A stretch of DNA of 11,123 nt from Actinomycetota bacterium (GTDB lineage: Bacteria > Actinomycetota > Thermoleophilia > Gaiellales > Gaiellaceae): contig JAFAIV010000006.1 of assembly GCA_019236545.1 (NCBI GenBank), positions 1 through 11,123 of the forward strand, written 5' to 3'. The position numbers and the translations under genes were made by a program. Each line of letters starts with the position of its first letter. The first letter of the stretch is position 1. Below, one piece after another: positions 6,634 to 11,123 of the stretch. The notes under the pieces were generated by a model that worked only from the letters and a program-made list of their open reading frames with translations, was not told where the DNA came from and ran no database searches.

Positions 6634-7361
6634 GACCGCCTCGCGATCGGGACGATGTACTGGTTCAGGAACTCCGCGTAGAGGATGAGGTTGGCCGCGG
6701 CGACCTCCATCCCGGCCGCCCAGTTGACGAAGCCGGCGCTGCCGCCCGACCAGACGGTGCCGACGGCGCCGCCCGAGAAGAGGTTCGTCAGGTACGGCAG
6801 GCCCGAGACGAGCGCGGCGAGTCCGATGACGACGTAGCCGCCGGCGCCGACGCCCTTGATCGGGTCGAGCACCTGCTCGTCCCCGAAGGCGGCGAAGGCG
6901 CGGTAGCCCGCGACGAGGTAGACAAGCGCGGCCCCGCCGGCGATGGCGACGCCGCCCTGGAAGCCGCCGCCCGGGGTGACGAAGCCGAAGGCGACGAGCC
7001 AGAGGCCGACGAGGATCGCGCCGCCGACGGCGAGCGTCCCGAAGACACGGACGAGGTCGCTCTCGACCTCGTCGCGCATCTCCGGCTTCTCGTCGGTGTC
7101 GCGGAGGAGCATCACGACGCCGATGACGGCGGCGAAGAGGATGAACTCCTCGCCGAGCGTGTCGAAGCCGCGGATGTCGTACGTCGTCGCGTTGACGACG
7201 TTGTCCATGTGCCGCAGGGGCGTCGCCAGCCGGTCGAGGACGAAGCCGTACGGGCCGTGGTAGTCGCCGAAGCCAGGGATGCCCAGGTAGCCCCAGACGA
7301 GCAGCGCGGCGAGCCCCGCGAGCGCCGGCAGGAAGATCCAGATCCGGACGCGCCGGGTCAC
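6630..7361 (-). CDS. mrpB: MbhE-MnhB fusion: Mrp antiporter subunit B with N-terminal MbhE-like part
   Basis: This 243-residue membrane protein has two recognisable parts. Residues about 5-90 have a hydrophobic anchor, then TTYDIRGFDTLGEEFILFAA, the signature of the MbhE/MrpA C-terminal domain (RGFDTLGE). Residues about 100-240 are an MnhB domain, with FGFVTPGGGFQGGVAIAGG as its diagnostic loop (TPGGGFQGG) and a last helix ending NQYIVPI. In classical Mrp the first part belongs to MrpA, and in archaeal Mbh it is a separate gene (mbhE); here it is fused to MrpB. The usual start is conserved with a GTG at 7361 overlapping the DUF4040 gene (GTGA), and its stop overlaps mrpC in the same way. The assignment is secure; the exact domain boundary is estimated by eye. 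Confidence 0.9.
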   Translation of the reverse strand: MTRRVRIWIFLPALAGLAALLVWGYLGIPGFGDYHGPYGFVLDRLATPLRHMDNVVNATTYDIRGFDTLGEEFILFAAVIGVVMLLRDTDEKPEMRDEVESDLVRVFGTLAVGGAILVGLWLVAFGFVTPGGGFQGGVAIAGGAALVYLVAGYRAFAAFGDEQVLDPIKGVGAGGYVVIGLAALVSGLPYLTNLFSGGAVGTVWSGGSAGFVNWAAGMEVAAANLILYAEFLNQYIVPIARRS

Positions 7362-7624
7362 TCGTCCTCCTTCTCGCCCCGGCGCGCGCGGACGCGGGCG
7401 ATCGCGATCAGGACGATGAACGGGTACGCGACGGTCGAGACGACGAGCATCGACAGGGAGACGTCGGGCGCCCCGTAGATCACGAACAGGAGCACGAGCA
7501 CGAGCCCGTAGAGGCCGTTGACGATGATCATCCGCAGCGGGTCGCGCGCGAGCACGACCGCCGGCGCGAGCAGCGCGACGAGCGCGAGCGCGACCGACTG
7601 CAGCGGGACGAGCGTCGCGATCAC
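7358..7624 (-). CDS. DUF4040 / MbhD-like subunit (equivalent of an MrpA C-terminal segment)
   Basis: This 88-residue membrane protein has three hydrophobic segments (about 6-24, 31-50 and 58-78). The motif YGAPDVSLSMLVVSTVAYPF corresponds to the GAPDVALTE... signature of the DUF4040/MbhD domain. The family's usual glutamate after ALT is replaced by methionine here (DVSLSM). In canonical Mrp systems the domain is fused to the NuoL-like MrpA; here, as in archaeal Mbh complexes, it stands alone, lying between mrpG and the mrpB gene. The GTG start at 7624 overlaps the mrpG stop and its TGA overlaps the mrpB start. The C-terminus is a charged tail (RARRGEKEDE). Confidence 0.85.
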   Translation of the reverse strand: MIATLVPLQSVALALVALLAPAVVLARDPLRMIIVNGLYGLVLVLLFVIYGAPDVSLSMLVVSTVAYPFIVLIAIARVRARRGEKEDE

Positions 7625-7926
7625 CCGTCCTCGCCCTCCTCGGCCTTGCGGATCGCGCGCGCGGTCGCGGTCAGGAGCACCGGGTTCAGCAGGAACATCA
7701 GGCCGACCGCGGCGATCGCCTCGAGCCCGCCGGAGCCGACCTTCTCCCGGACGAGCACCGCGGCCAGGACGAGGAACGCCGGCACGGTCGTCGCCGCGGC
7801 GGCGTAGTGGAGCCGGTCGTACGTCGTGCGCATGACGAGCACGCCGACGCAGCAGAGGAGCGCCCCGGCCACGCCCGCGGCGAGCAGGACGTCGACCGCG
7901 ATGTTGCCCGCCCCGGCTACAACCAT
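7621..7926 (-). CDS. mrpG: Mrp antiporter subunit G
   Basis: This 101-residue protein has three hydrophobic segments (about 12-31, 46-60 and 69-88), the MnhG/PhaG pattern. The segment VLVMRTTYDRLHYAAAATTV matches the MrpG signature (LRLPDFYARLHAATKA), with the RLH core kept and TT in place of PD. The C-terminus LNPVLLTATARAIRKAEEG also fits the family (PvaAhaiaRAA). The ATG at 7926 gives a 10-nt overlap with the mrpF stop, the one junction in this operon that is not a GTGA. It lacks a clear ribosome binding site, as expected for translational coupling. MrpG is a structural subunit of the antiporter module. Confidence 0.88.
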   Translation of the reverse strand: MVVAGAGNIAVDVLLAAGVAGALLCCVGVLVMRTTYDRLHYAAAATTVPAFLVLAAVLVREKVGSGGLEAIAAVGLMFLLNPVLLTATARAIRKAEEGEDG

Positions 7927-8168
7927 CGGCCGAGGAAGCGCGCGAACACGAGCCCGCCCGTCCAGACGGCGACCGCCGCGACGGCGGCCACGCCGAACTC
8001 GAACGAGCGGTGGAAGCCCTCCGCGAAGCAGAGGAGGGCGAGCACGGTGAGCGTCCCGGCGAGCTCCAGCGCGACGAGGCCGTCGACCGCCCGGCGCGTC
8101 GCCGCGCACCAGACGAGCGGCAGGAAGCCGGCGAGCAGCATCGTCCCCGCCACCTCGAACGCGTTCAC
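7917..8168 (-). CDS. mrpF: Mrp antiporter subunit F
   Basis: This 83-residue protein has three hydrophobic segments (about 5-22, 34-49 and 58-78), as in MnhF/PhaF. The central block RRAVDGLVALELAGTLTVL corresponds to the family's GPxxxDRVVALDxL motif, with D29 kept but DR changed to DG and AL(D) to AL(E). LVFARFLGRW ends the protein as in other MrpF proteins (...alaRyl). The divergence makes this the weakest family match in the operon, and its position between mrpE and mrpG supports it strongly. The GTG start at 8168 overlaps the mrpE stop (GTGA). Confidence 0.83.
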   Translation of the reverse strand: MNAFEVAGTMLLAGFLPLVWCAATRRAVDGLVALELAGTLTVLALLCFAEGFHRSFEFGVAAVAAVAVWTGGLVFARFLGRWL

Positions 8169-8599
8169 GCCGGCTCCTCCGAGGGGCGGTGCGGGACGAG
8201 GTCGTGGACGAGCGTGCGGCCCTCGTCGATGTCGACGATGAACGCGTTCGGGCTGAAGTTCGCGGCGTAGGCGGCCCATGCGCGAACGCCCGCGCCCTCG
8301 TCCGTCGGGAACGGCCGCTCGATGAGCTCGCCGCGCCGCCGGCGCGCGAGCGCCCACATGACGATCCCGAAGTCGACGAGGATCTCGTGCGGCACCGTCC
8401 AGCCCTTGGCGGCCCAACGGAGCGGGATGCGGGGCTCGACCCGGGCGCGGCTGCGCGCGACCTCGCCGAGCGTCGCAGCGACGGTCGCGGCGCAGGCGGC
8501 GGCGATCACCTCGATCCGGTTCCAGTCGCCGGCGAGGAGGAGCCAGAGCCAGAAGAGCGCGAGCCACGCGCCGACCCACCAGACGAGGTGCCGGATCAC
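8165..8599 (-). CDS. mrpE: Mrp antiporter subunit E
   Basis: This is the first gene of the antiporter operon, 144 residues from GTG at 8599. One strongly hydrophobic N-terminal stretch (about 3-23, RHLVWWVGAWLALF...) and a second around 29-44 are followed by a soluble part. The segment NFSPNAFIVDID and then RTLVHDLVP match the MnhE C-terminal signature (TPGTxxVxxxxxxLxVHxL). A TTG at 8632 would add 11 residues. I prefer the GTG because it places the first membrane helix at the N-terminus, but neither start has a convincing ribosome binding site. The stop overlaps the mrpF start. No clear promoter is visible in the short region before it, which contains the hairpin after the acetate transporter, so some read-through is possible. 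Confidence 0.87.
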   Translation of the reverse strand: MIRHLVWWVGAWLALFWLWLLLAGDWNRIEVIAAACAATVAATLGEVARSRARVEPRIPLRWAAKGWTVPHEILVDFGIVMWALARRRRGELIERPFPTDEGAGVRAWAAYAANFSPNAFIVDIDEGRTLVHDLVPHRPSEEPA

Positions 8600-8646
8600 G
8601 GTCGGCGTGTTCCACCCGGCCGCCGACAGCAATCCTGGCAGCGGAG

Positions 8647-8676
8647 GAGGGGCCCGCCCGCGAAAGCGGGCCCCTC
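8647..8676 (-). terminator. GC-rich hairpin after the acetate transporter gene
   Basis: The arms 8647-8657 and 8666-8676 are perfectly complementary (11 bp, GAGGGGCCCGC) around an 8-nt loop. An alternative inner fold has CCCGC/GCGGG closed by a GAAA tetraloop on the plus strand. It begins 5 nt beyond the transporter stop on the minus strand. No U tract follows, as is common in GC-rich actinobacteria, so it may be a weak terminator or an mRNA-stabilising stem ahead of mrpE. Confidence 0.6.
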
Positions 8677-8681
8677 TGCTG

Positions 8682-9449
8682 CTACTGCCCCTGCTTCACG
8701 CCCGGCTCCGCCCAGGCGAGCTGGATCGGCTCGACCGGCTGCGACAGCGGGACGTTGCCCTCACGCTTCAGCTTGAGGAGCGGCAGGACCGTCCGGCCGG
8801 TCGCCGCCGTGAGGACCATCGCGGTCGCCATGTACCAGGCGAGCCCCGCCGAGATGACGAACGCCCAGCCGCCCGCGTGCGTCCACCCGCTGGCCATGCC
8901 GCCGGTCATCAGGCCGCCCGCGGTCAGCGCGGACCCGGCGGACAGCGTCCCGAGGACGGCGAGGATGCCCAGGCTCTCGGCCGCCGCGGCGACAGCCGCG
9001 GACAGCGTCACGTAGGCCAGCCCGAGGAACCAGAGACCGAGCGGGAGGTTGGCCGCCCCCGGCGCGGGCGCCGGCAGCACGTGCGCGGCGATCATGCCCT
9101 CGAGGATCCCGAACGCGAGCCAGAACGAGCCCCACGCGCCGTGCGCGAGCGTCGCCACGGCATCGCGGGCCCGATACGCCCACATCCCTGCCGCGAACTG
9201 CGCGAGCCCGCCGAACATCGCGGCGAACGGCGCGACCACCGTCAGGTCGGTCGGCGTGCCCCACCAGCCGGCCTGGATCGTCGCGACCATCATCGTCGCC
9301 ACCGAGAACCCCGATAGCCCCAGGATGGACGGCGCCGCGATCGGCTGGAGGAAGACGCGCGGCCGGGCGAACCCGTCGCGCCAGGCGTCCTCGTCTCGGA
9401 GCGCGACCCCGGCCGACGCGTTCTCGCGCCGTTGATCGAGCGTGCTCAT
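8682..9449 (-). CDS. GPR1/FUN34/YaaH family acetate uptake transporter
   Basis: This 255-residue inner-membrane protein should import acetate (or a similar short acid such as succinate) with protons, as E. coli SatP does. It has a hydrophilic N-terminus (1-35) and six predicted membrane helices between about 40 and 215. The conserved N-terminal motif, NPAPLGL in SatP, appears as AAPSILGLSGF (38-48), a variant that I associate with actinobacterial members. Other family features are FAAMFGGLAQFAAGMW (75-90) and HGAWGSFWLAFG (103-114). The C-terminal ~35 residues are soluble. ATG at 9449 is chosen because it has a good ribosome binding site (AAGGAAAGGGG) just upstream and starts before the family region. 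It is transcribed divergently from the formate dehydrogenase gene, suggesting a common use of small organic acids. Confidence 0.87.
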   Translation of the reverse strand: MSTLDQRRENASAGVALRDEDAWRDGFARPRVFLQPIAAPSILGLSGFSVATMMVATIQAGWWGTPTDLTVVAPFAAMFGGLAQFAAGMWAYRARDAVATLAHGAWGSFWLAFGILEGMIAAHVLPAPAPGAANLPLGLWFLGLAYVTLSAAVAAAAESLGILAVLGTLSAGSALTAGGLMTGGMASGWTHAGGWAFVISAGLAWYMATAMVLTAATGRTVLPLLKLKREGNVPLSQPVEPIQLAWAEPGVKQGQ

Positions 9450-9573
9450 CAGACCCCTTTCCTTCGTACTACGTTGTTCTGATGATCCCCCTGCAAATGC
9501 GCGGAAAACCTCAAGGTCGGCGGAGGAGGACCGATGTTTCGTCCGCTTCGCGGGCAGGAATGCGAGAGCCGCG
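9450..9573. promoter_or_regulatory. Divergent promoter region between acetate transporter and formate dehydrogenase
   Basis: These 124 bp separate two divergent starts and contain an unusually AT-rich patch (about 9466-9510). Promoters for both genes are expected here. I see no convincing -35/-10 pair; on the minus strand TTGCAG and TAGTAC are present with a 19-nt spacer, which is weak. A small perfect inverted repeat, CGTA-C-TACG (9465-9473), is noted. GGAGGAGGA (9522-9530) looks like a ribosome binding site but is not placed for the formate dehydrogenase start. Confidence 0.4.
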
Positions 9574-11123
9574 ATGGAGCTCACGAAGCTGATCGCCCGC
9601 TGGCCTGCCCTCAGACAGCTCCGCGAGGGCGACCCGCTCGGGCTCGGCAAGGCGGCGCAGTCGCCGCGGTCCGCGAGCCTCGTCCCGCGCATCGACGAGG
9701 CGGACAGCGTCGTCCCCTCGATCTGCCCCTACTGCGCCGTCGGCTGCGCGCAGCTCGTCTACGTCAAGGGCGGCGAGGTGACGCACATCGAGGGCGACCC
9801 GCGCAGCCCGATCTCAGGCGGCCGCCTCTGCCCGAAGGGCCAGGCCTCGAAGAGCTTCTCGACCAGCCCGCTGCGCGAGTACAAGGTCAAGTACCGGCGC
9901 CCGTACGGCACGTCCTGGGAGGAGCTGTCGCTCGAGGACGCGATGGACATGATCGCGGAGCGGATCGTCAAGACGCGCGCCGAGACCTGGGAGTCCGAGA
10001 CGGAGAGCGGCGAGCCGGCGAACCGGACGATGGCGATCGGCAACCTCGGCGGCGCCACGCTGGACAACGAGGAGAACTACCTCATCAAGAAGCTGATGAC
10101 GGGCCTCGGGATCGTCCAGGTCGAGAACCAGGCCCGCATATGACACAGCTCCACGGTCCCCAGTCTGGGGACCTCGTTCGGACGAGGCGGGGCCACGGAC
10201 TTCCAGCAGGACCTGCAGAACTCCGACTGCATCGTGATCATGGGCTCGAACATGGCCGAGAACCACCCGGTGGGCTTCCAGTGGGTGCTCGAGGCCAGGG
10301 AGCGGGGGGCGAAGGTCATCCACGTCGACCCGCGCTTCACGCGGACGAGCGCGATGTGCACGAAGCACGTCGGCATCCGTGCCGGCTCCGACATCGCGTT
10401 CCTCGGCGGGATCGCGAACCACATCCTCCAGAACGACCTGCACTTCAAGGAGTACGTCGAGAGCTACACGAACGCCCCCGTGATCATCGGCGAGGAGTTC
10501 GCGGACACGGAGGACCTCGACGGGCTCTTCTCCGGCTGGGGCCCGGAGGAGGGCAAGTACGACGTGCGCACCTGGATGTACGAGGGCGTCGAGGTGCACG
10601 GCGCCGCGGGGCAGGGCGAGGAGGGCGTCCAGCAGAGCACCACGCGGGGCGAGCAGTCGGGCCACGGCGGGGGCGGGTCGGGGCTGAAGCACGGCGAGCC
10701 GCCGGCCGAGGACCCGACCCTTCAGCACCCGCGCTGCGTCTTCCAGATCGTCAAGCGCCACTACGCGCGCTACACGCCCGAGTTCGTCGCCGAGACGTGC
10801 GGGTGCTCGGTCGAGGACTTCCTCGAGGTCGCAGAGGCGCTCGTCCAGAACTCCGGCCCGGAGCGGACGGCCGCGTTCGTCTACGCCGTGGGCTGGACGC
10901 AGCACACGGTCGGCGTCCAGATGATCCGGGCCGCGGCCGTCGTCCAGCAGCTGCTCGGGAACATGGGCCGCCCCGGCGGCGGGATCGTCGCGCTGCGCGG
11001 CCACGCCTCGATCCAGGGCTCGACGGACATCCCGACGCTCTACAACATCCTCCCCGGCTACCTGCCGATGCCGCACGCCGAGCAGTACGGCGGCTTCGAG
11101 GACTACGTCGCCAAGAACACGTC
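9574..11123 (+). CDS. fdhA: Selenocysteine-containing formate dehydrogenase catalytic (alpha) subunit, 3' end outside window
   Basis: This molybdopterin oxidoreductase oxidises formate to CO2 at a Mo(or W)-bis-MGD site and passes electrons through a [4Fe-4S] cluster. The cluster ligands are C51, C54, C58 and C86 (CPYCAVGC...CPKG). The TGA at 10141-10143, residue 190, lies in VENQARI-U-HSSTV, exactly where the family has catalytic selenocysteine or cysteine followed by His. The frame continues without a stop for 326 more codons to the window end, with family motifs such as GSNMAENHPVGFQW and HVDPRFTRTSA. ATG at 9574 fits homologues starting MELTKLIARWP. A GTG at 9442 in frame would overlap the transporter start and adds a non-conserved stretch. 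No Tat signal is visible. A Gly-rich insert (about 343-380) precedes DPTLQHPRCVFQ, a pattern seen in FdnG-type enzymes. The electron-transfer subunits should lie beyond the window. Confidence 0.93.
10141..10143 (+). other. In-frame TGA read as selenocysteine
   Basis: The codon sits between QARI and HSSTV of the formate dehydrogenase, the active-site position, with coding similarity uninterrupted on both sides and a SECIS-like hairpin beginning 11 nt later. Recoding needs SelB, tRNA-Sec (selC) and SelA/SelD, none of which are in this window. Confidence 0.9.
10155..10173 (+). promoter_or_regulatory. Bacterial SECIS hairpin
   Basis: GGTCCCC (10155-10161) pairs perfectly with GGGGACC (10167-10173) around the loop AGUCU. 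The stem starts 11 nt after the TGA, and the loop G (10163) is 20 nt from it. Stem length, distance to the UGA and a G among the first two loop bases all fit known rules for SelB-dependent SECIS elements. The hairpin is inside the coding sequence, as usual in bacteria. Confidence 0.82.
10172..10187 (+). repeat. Second hairpin directly after the SECIS stem
   Basis: CCTCGT (10172-10177) pairs with ACGAGG (10182-10187) around UCGG. Its first two bases are also the last two of the SECIS stem, so the two stems compete for them or stack end to end. The complementarity is seen directly; any role is unknown and it could be chance in GC-rich coding DNA. Confidence 0.45.

Noticed and set aside
9534..9573. 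GGAGGAGGA followed by ATG at 9534, which would start a different frame across the formate dehydrogenase
   Set aside because: The spacing of 3 nt is too short, the translation is low-complexity Arg/Pro/Ala-rich, and the formate dehydrogenase frame is unmistakable. A short leader peptide cannot be excluded but nothing supports it.
9442..9573. GTG at 9442 as the formate dehydrogenase start
   Set aside because: It is in frame, but it overlaps the transporter start and adds 44 residues without family character. The ATG at 9574 gives the expected N-terminus.
10141..10143. TGA as a nonsense mutation making the formate dehydrogenase a pseudogene
   Set aside because: The codon is exactly at the catalytic Sec position, a SECIS-like hairpin follows, and the downstream frame is intact and conserved.
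1..11123. Insertion sequences, CRISPR arrays, tRNA or rRNA genes, phage or defence genes
   Set aside because: No direct-repeat arrays, transposase motifs, cloverleaf-like segments or phage/defence protein motifs were found. The window is ordinary gene-dense chromosome in this respect.

Overview
The window is about 11 kb of very GC-rich DNA, dense with genes and many GTG starts. It looks like an actinobacterium, and the protein flavour suggests the Thermoleophilia (Gaiellales/Solirubrobacterales). That placement is an inference, since no rRNA or other marker is present. Almost every gene can be assigned to a family. Most lie on the minus strand and are joined by 4-nt GTGA/ATGA stop-start overlaps.

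Layout. Positions 1-823 (+): the C-terminal end of an unrecognised helical protein, then a short MobA/MocA-like nucleotidyltransferase that appears to use a CTG start. It meets a minus-strand gene tail to tail at a shared CTAG. Positions 820-4419 (-), read right to left: a membrane-anchored HtrA/DegP-type serine protease with a PDZ domain, a small Cys/His protein of unknown function, a YbdK-type carboxylate-amine (glutamate-cysteine) ligase, a 69-residue heavy-metal-associated (HMA) protein, then a SigR-like ECF sigma factor overlapping an RsrA-like zinc anti-sigma factor. A GGAAT-N18-GTT promoter, the SigR-type consensus, fills the 36-bp gap before the sigma gene and suggests autoregulation from a nearly leaderless transcript.

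Positions 4472-8599 (-): seven overlapping genes for an Mrp-type multisubunit cation/proton antiporter, in the order mrpE, mrpF, mrpG, DUF4040/MbhD, MbhE-MrpB fusion, mrpC, mrpD-like. This is the subunit order of the membrane module of archaeal Mbh hydrogenases. The NuoL-like half of MrpA is absent and there are no hydrogenase genes next to it. The single large antiporter subunit (606 aa) has a long C-terminal extension.

Positions 8647-9449 (-): a GPR1/FUN34/YaaH (SatP-type) acetate transporter ending in a GC-rich hairpin. Positions 9574-11123 (+, divergent, cut by the window end): the catalytic subunit of a selenocysteine-containing formate dehydrogenase. Its in-frame TGA at 10141 sits at the catalytic position and is followed by a bacterial SECIS-like hairpin. 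Automated annotation would probably split this gene at the TGA.

How the genes may work together (inference): formate oxidation and acetate uptake point to use of C1/C2 acids, and the Mrp module could exchange or build up ion gradients. The sigma/anti-sigma pair with the ligase, HMA protein and protease looks like a thiol or envelope stress group.
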